The translations under genes were made by a program, and so were the position numbers. Below are positions 1 to 7,007 of a stretch of 23,336 nucleotides of DNA, piece after piece. The stretch spans positions 19,376-42,711 of the forward strand of contig JAGTWP010000001.1 of NCBI GenBank assembly GCA_018260755.1. The letters run 5' to 3'. The notes below the pieces were generated by a model. It saw only the letters and a list, made by a program, of their open reading frames with translations, searched no databases and had not been told where the DNA came from. The stretch is from Candidatus Altarchaeum sp. Lineage in GTDB: Archaea > Altiarchaeota > Altiarchaeia > Altiarchaeales > Altiarchaeaceae. The first letter of the stretch is position 1, and each line of letters starts with the position of its first letter.

Positions 1-159
1 TTTTGTATTGATTGTATTACTTGCATTTGTTTTATGTCTTTGAAATGTAGGAAATTGTCTTAAAAATCGGAGGGATGACAGGAGATACTTACGGCGCGCT
101 CACTGAAATTTCAGAAATTTTTGTATTGATTGTATTACTTGCATTTGTTTTATGCCTTT
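1..159 (+). repeat. Direct repeat of about 40 bp at 118-bp spacing
   Basis: Positions 1-41 and 119-159 are identical except for one base (t at 36, c at 154). The repeat begins at or before the window edge, so the full unit is probably a tandem duplication of at least 118 bp covering the cobS 3' end. Confidence 0.85.
2..43 (+). CDS. Cobalamin synthase (CobS)-like, last residues of a gene entering from the left
   Basis: Only the last 13 codons are inside the window. They read FVLIVLLAFVLCL and end at TGA (41-43). The same peptide recurs at 120-158, where it follows a recognisable CobS C-terminal motif, so this stretch is inferred to be the end of the same gene. CobS is a membrane enzyme that joins adenosylcobinamide-GDP to alpha-ribazole in cobalamin synthesis. 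Which of the two copies belongs to the functional gene cannot be decided without the sequence to the left. Confidence 0.45.
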   Translation, partial: FVLIVLLAFVLCL

Positions 160-170
160 ATTGTTTTTAA
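66..170 (+). pseudogene. cobS: Duplicated C-terminal fragment of CobS
   Basis: The frame starting at 66 reads IGGMTGDTYGALTEISEIF followed by a hydrophobic tail ending in CLYCF and TAA (168-170). GGxTGDxxGAxxE is the characteristic last motif of adenosylcobinamide-GDP ribazoletransferase (CobS). In-frame stop TAG at 48-50 separates it from anything upstream, and no start codon is well placed, so it looks like a fragment. It arose by a duplication with a 118-bp offset, which is not a multiple of three. It overlaps convergently with the end of the histone-deacetylase-family gene, whose stop lies at 150-152. Confidence 0.6.
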
Positions 171-1052
171 CACACCTTCTGAAAGTCCTTTTAAATTATA
201 TCCTCCTTCAAGTATGAAAGCAACTCCGACATCAGTCATCTTTGCGGTTTCTTTTATGTATTTTGAAATTTTTCCAAATCCATCAATCGTAATATTCATT
301 GAAGTTAAAGGGTCATCTATGTAAGTATCGTAGCCCGCAGAAACCAAAATTACATCTGGATTATAGTCAATAGCGACTTTTCTGAAAATTTTAAGTTTTT
401 CAATATACTCATTGTCGGTTGTGCGCGGATGCAACGGAATATTTAATGTGTAATTTTTTCCTTCTCCTACGCCTGTTTCATCGGCACTTCCTGTCCCGGG
501 ATATGCAGGATATTGATGTAAAGAAATGTAATAAACATCTTTGCGAGCGTAAAAAATTTCCTGCGTTCCGTTTCCGTGATGACAGTCAATATCCAAGAGC
601 AAAATTTTTTTGGTTTTGCCTGTGCTGAGTAAATATTCTGCAGCAATTGCTATATTGTTAAAAATACAAAATCCCATTCCTGTGTGTTTGCAGGCGTGAT
701 GTCCCGGTGGTCTAACAAGCGCGAATGAATTTTTCTTATCTGCCGCATAATCAGCAGCATTTATGCTCGCAGCAACTGCTTTACATGCAATCTTGTATGT
801 TTCCTTTACGAGATATGTATCAGGATCAAGCATCACGTCAGATTTAGAATTCTTTATCAATTCTACATATTCTTCCGAATGAACTTTTTTAATTTTTTCT
901 TCTATATTTCCAACATCAGTGGGCTCAATTGGCTCAATTGTGGTATAATTATATTTATCAAGGAGAGCTTTTATAGCGAGCAATCTGTTTTTATTTTCAG
1001 GGTGTGTACTTTTATTATGTTCCAAAAATTTATCGCTGTAAATAATGAGCAT
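150..1052 (-). CDS. Histone deacetylase / AcuC / acetylpolyamine amidohydrolase family protein
   Basis: A 300-residue zinc-dependent deacetylase of the arginase/deacetylase superfamily. Visible signatures are RPPGHHA at 114-120, GFCIFNN at 127-133, the zinc-binding and catalytic DIDCHHGNGT at 154-163, SAGYD at 238-242 (third zinc ligand Asp) and EGGY at 282-285, so the active site looks complete. Family members remove acetyl groups from acetyl-lysine or acetylated polyamines; the substrate cannot be read from sequence. The ATG (1050-1052) lies inside the end of the upstream aldolase gene (23-nt overlap), so the two are probably co-transcribed. Since the operon carries probable methylthioadenosine salvage enzymes and methylthioadenosine is a by-product of polyamine synthesis, an acetylpolyamine substrate is an attractive but unproven inference. 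The 3' end lies in a duplicated cobS segment. Confidence 0.93.
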   Translation of the reverse strand: MLIIYSDKFLEHNKSTHPENKNRLLAIKALLDKYNYTTIEPIEPTDVGNIEEKIKKVHSEEYVELIKNSKSDVMLDPDTYLVKETYKIACKAVAASINAADYAADKKNSFALVRPPGHHACKHTGMGFCIFNNIAIAAEYLLSTGKTKKILLLDIDCHHGNGTQEIFYARKDVYYISLHQYPAYPGTGSADETGVGEGKNYTLNIPLHPRTTDNEYIEKLKIFRKVAIDYNPDVILVSAGYDTYIDDPLTSMNITIDGFGKISKYIKETAKMTDVGVAFILEGGYNLKGLSEGVLKTIKA

Positions 1053-1656
1053 TTTGTAAATTTTTATCTCTTAATTCAACTGCTTTTTTGTGTTGTTCAA
1101 TTGCATTATTCCCTGCTTCATCTATCATTTTTCCGAGTGAAATAAATCCGTGCTTTTTGATTAAAAAGTAATTGCAATTCATATTCAAAATTTTAACCAC
1201 TTCATCAACCAATTCCTTTGAGCCGTAAGGTTGCTCTTTTTTGGTTATGGGAAAATTTAACATGTCATTAAATTTCAAGGTTAATTTGTCGTGTCCGTGA
1301 AAGACCACATTAATGTCTTGTCTTTTAATATAAATTGCATGATGCAAAAATGATTCGGATGATGGTTCCTTTAATCCGCAAACAAAAATTTGTTTTAAAC
1401 TTACATCAACATTCATTACTTCAACAAAGTCGTCATCATTGAGTTCTGATAAATTTGCACCCGATGTCGTAATAATAAATCCATGATGTGTTCTGAAACT
1501 TAAATTTCCTGCAAAACCGCCTTCAATTTTTGGTGCTAAATTTAGGTCTGCAAATTTCTTTCCCCAAAATTTTAATTTTTCAATTCGTTCTTCTTCAATC
1601 CTTTTATCTTCCTTAAAAATTGTCTTAAATCTTACACCTAAATATTTTTCAGACAT
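1030..1656 (-). CDS. Class II aldolase/adducin family protein, probable (deoxy/methylthio)ribulose-1-phosphate aldolase
   Basis: A 208-residue zinc-dependent class II aldolase. Motifs: GNLS at 50-53 and TSGANL at 64-69 (phosphate-binding region), EPSSE at 97-101 (catalytic Glu region), HGH at 120-122 and His169 in KKHGF as zinc ligands. Fuculose-phosphate aldolases, MtnB dehydratases and 5-methylthioribulose/5-deoxyribulose-1-phosphate aldolases share this fold. It starts 3 nt after the stop of mtnA, whose product makes methylthioribulose-1-phosphate or deoxyribulose-1-phosphate. This points to cleavage into dihydroxyacetone phosphate and an aldehyde, or alternatively to MtnB-type dehydration. 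No other methionine-salvage genes (mtnC, mtnD, mtnK) are nearby, which favours the aldolase reading. The final codons overlap the deacetylase-family gene. No Shine-Dalgarno is visible before the ATG. Confidence 0.88.
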   Translation of the reverse strand: MSEKYLGVRFKTIFKEDKRIEEERIEKLKFWGKKFADLNLAPKIEGGFAGNLSFRTHHGFIITTSGANLSELNDDDFVEVMNVDVSLKQIFVCGLKEPSSESFLHHAIYIKRQDINVVFHGHDKLTLKFNDMLNFPITKKEQPYGSKELVDEVVKILNMNCNYFLIKKHGFISLGKMIDEAGNNAIEQHKKAVELRDKNLQNAHYLQR

Positions 1657-1659
1657 ACT

Positions 1660-2718
1660 TTATTTTTTCAATTTATAAATTTCATCCGGTTTTAAAATCC
1701 CGATTTCAGTTATAATCCCGGTTATATATTTTGCAGGAGTGACATCAAATGCGGGATTTAATGCATGCGAACCAATAGGAGCGATTCTTTTATCATTTAC
1801 GATTAAGACCTCATCTTCACTTCTTTCCTCAATCGGAATTTCTCCGCCTACTTTTATGTTGAAATCAATCGTGCTTAGCGGTGCTGCAACATAAAACGGA
1901 ATATTGTTTTCCTTTGCCAAAACAGCTTTTTCATAAGTTCCTATTTTATTTGCAACATCTCCGTTTAAGGCGATTCTATCTGCTCCGACAATGCACAAAT
2001 CAATTTCTCCTTTTTGCATAAAATAACCTGTTGCATTATCTGCAATAATTCTGTGTTCAATTCCTTCATTCAATAATTCCCATGCAGTAAGTTTTGCTCC
2101 CTGCAATCTCGGTCTTGTTTCATCAACAAAAACAAAAATTTCTTTTCCAGTATATTTTGCTATCCTGATTGGGGAAAGTGCTGTTCCAAAATCAACACAG
2201 GCAAGTGCCCCTGCATTACAATGGGTTAAAATTTTGGAGTTATTTTTGAGCACTTCGTTTCCGAATTCACCGATTTTTTTGCAGGCATCAACGGTTTCAT
2301 ATCCAATTTTTTGTGCCTCGGAAATAGAAATCTCAGTTGCTTTTTCATTGTCTTCAGCAGCATTATCTGTATCCTTAATTTTATTTAAAATTCTGTCAAT
2401 CACATAAAACAAATCAACAGCAGTTGGCCTCGTTGACTTCAATATATCTGCTGCTTTTTCCAAATAGTGTATAAAATTTTGTTTTGGTACCTGCATACAT
2501 GCCTGAGCAATACCGAAGCCGGCTGTAACACCAATTGCAGGAGCTCCGCGAATCGTCATTATTTTTATTGCGTTTGCTGTTTCTGTGTATGTTTTTAATT
2601 CAATAATTTCAAATTCACGAGGTAGTTTATTTTGGTTAATTGCTTTAATAATTCCGGATGCCGATTCAAACCAAACAGACCTGTAATTTTCAACTTTATT
2701 GTTTATTTTGACCTTCAT
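1660..2718 (-). CDS. mtnA: S-methyl-5-thioribose-1-phosphate isomerase (MtnA)
   Basis: Converts the ring-form 5-methylthioribose-1-phosphate (and in some archaea 5-deoxyribose-1-phosphate) to the open-chain ribulose-1-phosphate. It belongs to the MtnA/eIF2B-alpha family; full length, about 352 residues. From the ATG at 2718: RGAPAIG at 57-63, RPTAVDLF near 97-104, THCNAG at 165-170 with the catalytic Cys167, DETRPRLQG at 199-207, and GADRIALNGDVANKIGTY at 245-262 with catalytic Asp247. These specific blocks favour MtnA over the related ribose-1,5-bisphosphate isomerase. An in-frame TTG at 2734-2736 overlaps the leuD stop by 4 nt and would add six residues; ATG is preferred because bacterial MtnA begins at a similar point. 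It lies in the leuD-mtnA-aldolase-deacetylase operon. Confidence 0.95.
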   Translation of the reverse strand: MKVKINNKVENYRSVWFESASGIIKAINQNKLPREFEIIELKTYTETANAIKIMTIRGAPAIGVTAGFGIAQACMQVPKQNFIHYLEKAADILKSTRPTAVDLFYVIDRILNKIKDTDNAAEDNEKATEISISEAQKIGYETVDACKKIGEFGNEVLKNNSKILTHCNAGALACVDFGTALSPIRIAKYTGKEIFVFVDETRPRLQGAKLTAWELLNEGIEHRIIADNATGYFMQKGEIDLCIVGADRIALNGDVANKIGTYEKAVLAKENNIPFYVAAPLSTIDFNIKVGGEIPIEERSEDEVLIVNDKRIAPIGSHALNPAFDVTPAKYITGIITEIGILKPDEIYKLKK

Positions 2719-2732
2719 TTTAAGGTTCTTTC

Positions 2733-3227
2733 TCAACCTTTATTTCTCTCTGAAATCTTCCTTTTCGTGTATTCTATCAGCCCGATTTCAGTTAAGTCAT
2801 CAAAAAATTTAGGCATCTTCTTAAACCCATAAATTTTGCTACTGTTTAAATTTTTTATTTCACCTTTTTCAAAATCAACATCAAGTATATCATTATCTTT
2901 CGCTTCGATTTCACATTCTATAAGCCGCAATCCCAGATTTATTGAATTTCTGTAAAATATTCGTGCAAATGATTTGGCAATTATTACTTTAATTCCATTT
3001 CCCAATAAGCACGACGGGGCATGTTCCCTGCTGCTTCCACATCCGAAATTTTTTTCCGCAACAATAATGTCGCCTTCCTTCACATTTGTTGCAAATTCCT
3101 GCCTTACTTTTTCAAATGAGTGTTTTGCCAGTTCCTTTCTGTCAGCAGTAACCAAATATTCTGCTGGAATTATCTGGTCCGTATCCACATTGTCTCCGAA
3201 TTTCCAGACACTGCCTGAAATTTTCAT
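2733..3227 (-). CDS. leuD: 3-isopropylmalate dehydratase (or homoaconitase-type) small subunit
   Basis: A 164-residue swivel-domain subunit of the aconitase superfamily. Motifs: GDNVDTDQIIPAEYL near 11-25, NFGCGSSREHAP near 60-71 and SFARIFYRNSINLGL near 85-99. It pairs with a LeuC-type iron-sulfur subunit, which is not in the window. The substrate-loop region reads YLVT; archaeal isopropylmalate enzymes are reported with a hydrophobic residue after YL and homoaconitases with Arg (YLRT), so leucine synthesis is the better guess, with 2,3-dimethylmalate or homoaconitate not excluded. It is the first gene of a minus-strand operon and abuts or overlaps mtnA. The divergent gene mptE lies 85 bp away. 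Confidence 0.92.
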   Translation of the reverse strand: MKISGSVWKFGDNVDTDQIIPAEYLVTADRKELAKHSFEKVRQEFATNVKEGDIIVAEKNFGCGSSREHAPSCLLGNGIKVIIAKSFARIFYRNSINLGLRLIECEIEAKDNDILDVDFEKGEIKNLNSSKIYGFKKMPKFFDDLTEIGLIEYTKRKISERNKG

Positions 3228-3312
3228 CTTAATTTTAAAATTTTAAATTGAATAATAAATTAGATAACAATTTAAATAACAATTACAATAAAAAATTTAA
3301 ACAATATTTAAA
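3228..3312. promoter_or_regulatory. Divergent promoter region between leuD and mptE
   Basis: The 85-bp gap is nearly all A/T and must hold start signals for both directions. A TATA-like TTTAAATAA at 3271-3279 lies about 42 bp before the mptE ATG, which would give a very short leader. No Shine-Dalgarno precedes either start. The exact box is uncertain in such AT-rich DNA. Confidence 0.3.
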
Positions 3313-4074
3313 ATGCTTTATAAAGACATCATTCAAGTTTTAAATTTAGACAATAAAAAGGATGCGAAGTCGGCAAAAATTTTGTCAAAAATATCCTGCG
3401 GGATGCAAAAGCAAATTTTGGATTTGAAATATATTAAGGAAAGAATTGTCGGCAAAAATATAATAATCTTTGGAGCAGGACCTTCATTAATACCTGATTT
3501 GGAACGGCTGATGAAATTGAAAAATTTTGACCTGTTTATTAAAATTTGTGCCGATGGGGCAACAAAGGCGTTGATTGAGCAAAAAATCATTCCTTACTTT
3601 GTTGTCAGTGATTTAGACGGAGATATTGGTGCGATAAAAAAAGCAAATGAAAAAGGGGCAATTTTACTCATTCACGCTCACGGGGATAATATTAAAGCAA
3701 TCAAAAAGTATGTTCCGAAATTTAAAAATTTAATTCTGACAACGCAGACAAATCTGAAATTAAAAAATTTACACAATTTTTGGGGCTTTACCGATGGAGA
3801 CAGAAGTGTGTTTTTTGCATTGAAATTTAAACCAAAAGTTGTCATTCTTGCGGGAATGGATTTCGGGAACAAAATCGGAGAATATTCAAAGAAAATTTCA
3901 GGCGAAAGGGCTAAATTTAAATTAAAGAAATTGGAAATCGGAAAGAAACTGATTGAAGAAAAATGTGGTCAAGTATGTATTCAAGCCAAAAATTTAAAGA
4001 TTTATGATTTTACAAAAAACGGAAATTTAAAAATTAAAAAAATTTCATTCGGAGAAATTGAAAAGATGACATAG
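3313..4074 (+). CDS. mptE: 6-hydroxymethyl-7,8-dihydropterin pyrophosphokinase, archaeal type (MptE)
   Basis: A 253-residue protein of the archaeal DUF115/MptE family, which transfers pyrophosphate from ATP to 6-hydroxymethyl-dihydropterin in methanopterin (and archaeal folate) synthesis. Conserved blocks: FGAGPSL at 53-59, CADGATKALIE at 79-89, VVSDLDGD at 97-104, HAHGDN at 121-126, TTQT at 143-146, GFTDGDR at 158-164 and LAGMDFG at 179-185 followed by IGEYSK. The spread of Asp-rich motifs matches the family. It stands alone on the plus strand, divergent from leuD. The DHPS-like protein and Ftr elsewhere in the window act in the same cofactor system. A T-rich stretch follows the stop codon. 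Confidence 0.92.
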   Translation: MLYKDIIQVLNLDNKKDAKSAKILSKISCGMQKQILDLKYIKERIVGKNIIIFGAGPSLIPDLERLMKLKNFDLFIKICADGATKALIEQKIIPYFVVSDLDGDIGAIKKANEKGAILLIHAHGDNIKAIKKYVPKFKNLILTTQTNLKLKNLHNFWGFTDGDRSVFFALKFKPKVVILAGMDFGNKIGEYSKKISGERAKFKLKKLEIGKKLIEEKCGQVCIQAKNLKIYDFTKNGNLKIKKISFGEIEKMT

Positions 4075-4085
4075 TCTTTTTTATT
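4075..4085 (+). terminator. T-rich probable terminator after mptE
   Basis: A run of six T residues (4077-4082) follows within 3 nt of the mptE stop. Archaeal RNA polymerase terminates on oligo-T tracts. The evidence is weak because the whole region is AT-rich. Confidence 0.3.
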
Positions 4086-4100
4086 AAATTATTATCAACA

Positions 4101-4169
4101 AATTACACGCAAGATTACACGCGAATTACACGCAAGATTACACGCGAATTACACGCAAGATTACACGCG
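4101..4169. repeat. Three perfect copies of a 23-bp tandem repeat
   Basis: The unit AATTACACGCAAGATTACACGCG begins at 4101, 4124 and 4147 (written here as two halves built on ATTACACGC). Each unit contains two half-units of 11-12 bp, so the motif ATTACACGC occurs six times in 69 bp. It lies 26 bp past mptE in noncoding DNA and has a higher G+C content than its surroundings. It is too regular and has no spacers, so it is not a CRISPR array. Confidence 0.9.
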
Positions 4170-4220
4170 AGACAATATATAATAGGTGTATTTTCCACCT
4201 CCTTCTTGTATTATTAATTT

Positions 4221-4414
4221 TGGCTCATATTTTTAAGAGAGTGATACGCTTAAAATGATGTTAAAATTTTCAAAAATTGTCGATTTTTTAGATATTGTAA
4301 AAAGTACAAAAAAATAATGATCTTATTAATGGCTTGCGACACTATTTCAATATAATTATGAGGTATATAATTTATAACAAATATAATTAATCACTCTTTA
4401 AGAAATATGAGCCA
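4221..4414. mobile_element. MITE-like element with 25-bp terminal inverted repeats
   Basis: The left end 4221-4245 starts TGGCTCATATTT and the right end 4390-4414 is its near-perfect reverse complement, differing only in the middle of the arm. The 194-bp interior has no open reading frame of note. Flanks are A/T-rich, and no convincing target-site duplication can be told apart from them. It occupies most of the 363-bp gap between mptE and the transketolase gene. A structured regulatory RNA is an alternative, but the long loop argues for a transposon derivative. Confidence 0.6.
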
Positions 4415-4437
4415 AATAAATAATGTAGCAAAAATTT

Positions 4438-5415
4438 TTATTTCTTCAAAATTTCCTTTGCGGCATTAGCTATATCCTTTGCAGTCATTTCATAATATTT
4501 ATAAAGTTCATCATGAGTTCCTGACTGTCCAAAGCAATCATTTGTACCAATCCTTTTCATAATCGTTGGCTTCTTTTCAGATAAAATTTCTGCAACCGCA
4601 CTTCCCAAACCGCCGATAACGCTATGATCTTCAGCCGTAATAATAGCATTAGTTCTATTCGCTTCTTCCAATATTGCATTCTCATCAATCGGTTTTATTG
4701 AGGACATATTTATAACACTTGCATTGATTCCTTCATTTTTTAAAATTTTACTCGCTTCTATTGCTTTACTTACCATAACCCCGCATGCAATTATTGAAAC
4801 ATCTCTTCCATCAACCAGTTTTACTGCATTCCCTAATTCAAACTCATAGTCATCATCAAAAATTTTCGGAACATTTTGTCTCACCAATCTTACATACATT
4901 GGCCCTCTCATTGCACTATCAATTTCAACACTTTTTTCAATAACTTTTTTTGTTTCCGTTGCATCTGCTGGAACAATTACTTTCATACCTGGAATTATCC
5001 GCATTAATGCAATATCTTCCAGTGCCTGATGCGAAAGCCCGTCCTCGCCCACACCCAATCCGCTATGTGTAACAACAATCCGCACATTTAATTTATCATG
5101 AGCAATTATATTCCTAACCTGGTCCCACGCCCTTCCACTTCCGAAATATGCAAATGTGCTCGCAAAAGCAATCTTTCCAGACATTGCCAAACCCGCTGCA
5201 ACATCCATTAAATTCTGTTCGGCAACTCCTACATCAAAAAATCTTTTCGGAAATTTTTTCTTAAATTTTATAGTCCTTGTTGATTCAGACAAATCAGCAT
5301 CCAGAACAACCACATTATTGAACTTTTCTCCTAAATTTACAAGTGTGTCTCCGTAAGCACTTCTCACATCTTCCCGCGTTTCCAAATTTTTTGTATTTAC
5401 GGGCTCAAATTTCAT
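4438..5415 (-). CDS. Transketolase, C-terminal subunit
   Basis: A 325-residue protein with the pyrimidine-binding and C-terminal domains of transketolase, as found in archaea where the enzyme is split in two. Features: VGVAEQNLM at 62-70 with the cofactor-activating Glu66, THSGLGVGEDGLSHQALEDI starting at 116, and a C-terminal DHSVIGGLG block. The thiamine-diphosphate-binding N-terminal subunit is not in the window; it would lie elsewhere, since the gene upstream in the same direction is rpe. The enzyme exchanges two-carbon units between pentose, triose and hexose phosphates. The related 1-deoxyxylulose-phosphate synthase is unlikely in an archaeon. It is last of three sugar-phosphate genes on the minus strand, 35 bp from rpe. 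Confidence 0.9.
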   Translation of the reverse strand: MKFEPVNTKNLETREDVRSAYGDTLVNLGEKFNNVVVLDADLSESTRTIKFKKKFPKRFFDVGVAEQNLMDVAAGLAMSGKIAFASTFAYFGSGRAWDQVRNIIAHDKLNVRIVVTHSGLGVGEDGLSHQALEDIALMRIIPGMKVIVPADATETKKVIEKSVEIDSAMRGPMYVRLVRQNVPKIFDDDYEFELGNAVKLVDGRDVSIIACGVMVSKAIEASKILKNEGINASVINMSSIKPIDENAILEEANRTNAIITAEDHSVIGGLGSAVAEILSEKKPTIMKRIGTNDCFGQSGTHDELYKYYEMTAKDIANAAKEILKK

Positions 5416-5450
5416 TTTTAAATTTCTGTTTTAAATTTACAAATAAAAAT

Positions 5451-6137
5451 TTATTTATTTTTAATTTTTAGTATATTTTCATCAGGATTACCTTCAAATA
5501 TTTCACTTCCCATTACAACAATATCCGCTCCGTTTTCAATAATTTTATCAACATTCCAAAATTTTACCCCTCCGTCAACTGCAACCTTTATATCTAAATT
5601 TTTAGCCGAATTACACTCATCAACTATTTTCTTGATATTTTTTATTTTCTCAAAGACCTCATTTATAAATTTCTGTCCGCTATAACCAGGATGAACACCC
5701 ATAATTAACAAAATATCCGGCTTTCCTTCGGTAAGCAATATATTTAATTCCTCTTCTGGCAGATATGTTTCCGGATTTATTGCAATCCCTGCTTTAATTC
5801 CAAAATTTTTGATAAATTTTATGGTTTTGTTGCATTTTTCAATATTTCTATACGCTTCATAATGAAAGGTTATACTGTCTGCTCCCAACTCGTAAAATTC
5901 TTTAATGTGCTCATGCGGATTGACGAGCATTAAATGAACATCAGATAAAATTTTTAAATTTAAATCCCTTAAAATATTTTTTGTTGTCTTTACTATTACC
6001 TGCCCGAATGTTAAATTCGGAACAAAAATACCATCCATTACATCAATGTGGAGCATATCTGTGTTTCTTATTCTTTCTATTTCCTCCTTTAAACATGTAA
6101 AATTTGCAGATAAAATTGATGTTGAAATTATTGGCAT
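5451..6137 (-). CDS. rpe: Ribulose-phosphate 3-epimerase
   Basis: A 228-residue TIM-barrel enzyme interconverting ribulose-5-phosphate and xylulose-5-phosphate. Motifs in order: SILSANF at 7-13, HIDVMDGIFVPNLTFG at 30-45 (metal ligands His30 and Asp32), DVHLML at 66-71 (metal His68), MGVHPGYSGQKF at 146-157 (phosphate grip) and VAVDGG at 185-190 with catalytic Asp188. Length and motif spacing are ordinary for the family. Many archaea lack this enzyme and use the ribulose monophosphate route, so its presence next to a transketolase subunit supports a non-oxidative pentose phosphate pathway. It lies between glucose-6-phosphate isomerase (79 bp upstream) and transketolase (35 bp downstream). Confidence 0.96.
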   Translation of the reverse strand: MPIISTSILSANFTCLKEEIERIRNTDMLHIDVMDGIFVPNLTFGQVIVKTTKNILRDLNLKILSDVHLMLVNPHEHIKEFYELGADSITFHYEAYRNIEKCNKTIKFIKNFGIKAGIAINPETYLPEEELNILLTEGKPDILLIMGVHPGYSGQKFINEVFEKIKNIKKIVDECNSAKNLDIKVAVDGGVKFWNVDKIIENGADIVVMGSEIFEGNPDENILKIKNK

Positions 6138-6216
6138 TTTTGAAAATTGTATTTAAATTTAAAATAGTATTTAAATTTATAAATTTATAACCTTATATTT
6201 TTAAAATTTTATAATC

Positions 6217-6906
6217 TTATATTTCTAAAATTTCCCCCATCTTTTCTATATTTGTCCAAAATAAATTTTCAGAGTCAATATTCTGAGGAATCCCTAAAGC
6301 AATGTCAAAATTTTTGAATTTTTTGTTTTTCCTGAATATTATTTCCTTATTAATTGTGTCATAGAATAAGTGATATGGAAAACCCCTGTTTTTTATTGCA
6401 TCATAATCATGCCCCGCATCATTTGGCACAAATCCTAGAACAACCGCCGAATTGAAGGTATATACGCGATGAGGATATTTAAAATTTATCAGATATTCGT
6501 CTCCTTTCTTCATATCAATAATTGTTTCTTTCTTCACATCTTCATCAACTAATACAAGAAATGCCCTTCCCCTTATTACTTTATAAATTTCGTTTCTTTT
6601 AGATGTATGGATATGTCCGTAAGTCGGAAACATTTCCCCGATTCCGTTTTTCTCCTTCAATATCCCTCCATTCATTATCGTCACATCACAGTTTATACCG
6701 CTTTTCTTGCATATTTCTTTAAATTCCTTCAGTTCGGAAAGATGATAAACCTTATAAATTTCTCGGTTCTTTTTAATTTTATTGCTGTGTAGTAAAACAT
6801 TGTCGTCTTTCATCTTTCCAAGTTCTCTGTTCCAGCCCTGTGTTTTAATGTCCAAATAAAAATTTCTACCCTTCTTTTTTATGTTTAAAAATTTTTCAAT
6901 TTCCAT
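6217..6906 (-). CDS. Glucose-6-phosphate isomerase, archaeal cupin type
   Basis: A 229-residue cupin. The central block TYGHIHTSKRNEIY with His98, His100 and Glu106, plus YPHRVY with His146, supplies the expected metal site of archaeal cupin phosphoglucose isomerases. The following PNDAGHDYDAIKNRGF closely matches the family's conserved DAGHDY segment. The enzyme interconverts glucose-6-phosphate and fructose-6-phosphate using iron or another divalent metal. It is longer than the roughly 190 residues of Pyrococcus-type enzymes, with extra residues at both ends. It is first of a minus-strand cluster with rpe and transketolase. The start is the only ATG in a suitable place, preceded by A/T-rich DNA without a ribosome-binding site. 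Confidence 0.9.
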   Translation of the reverse strand: MEIEKFLNIKKKGRNFYLDIKTQGWNRELGKMKDDNVLLHSNKIKKNREIYKVYHLSELKEFKEICKKSGINCDVTIMNGGILKEKNGIGEMFPTYGHIHTSKRNEIYKVIRGRAFLVLVDEDVKKETIIDMKKGDEYLINFKYPHRVYTFNSAVVLGFVPNDAGHDYDAIKNRGFPYHLFYDTINKEIIFRKNKKFKNFDIALGIPQNIDSENLFWTNIEKMGEILEI

Positions 6907-7007
6907 TTTAAATTTTGATAAATTTTACTTTAATAATTAAAAATACAAATTAAATTTCAATTAAATTTAACTAATAATATGTTTTATTAAGTCCCTAAAA
7001 ATAATTA

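Noticed and set aside
4101-4169. Possible small CRISPR array
   Set aside because: The repeats are directly adjacent with no unique spacers, and no cas genes are present.
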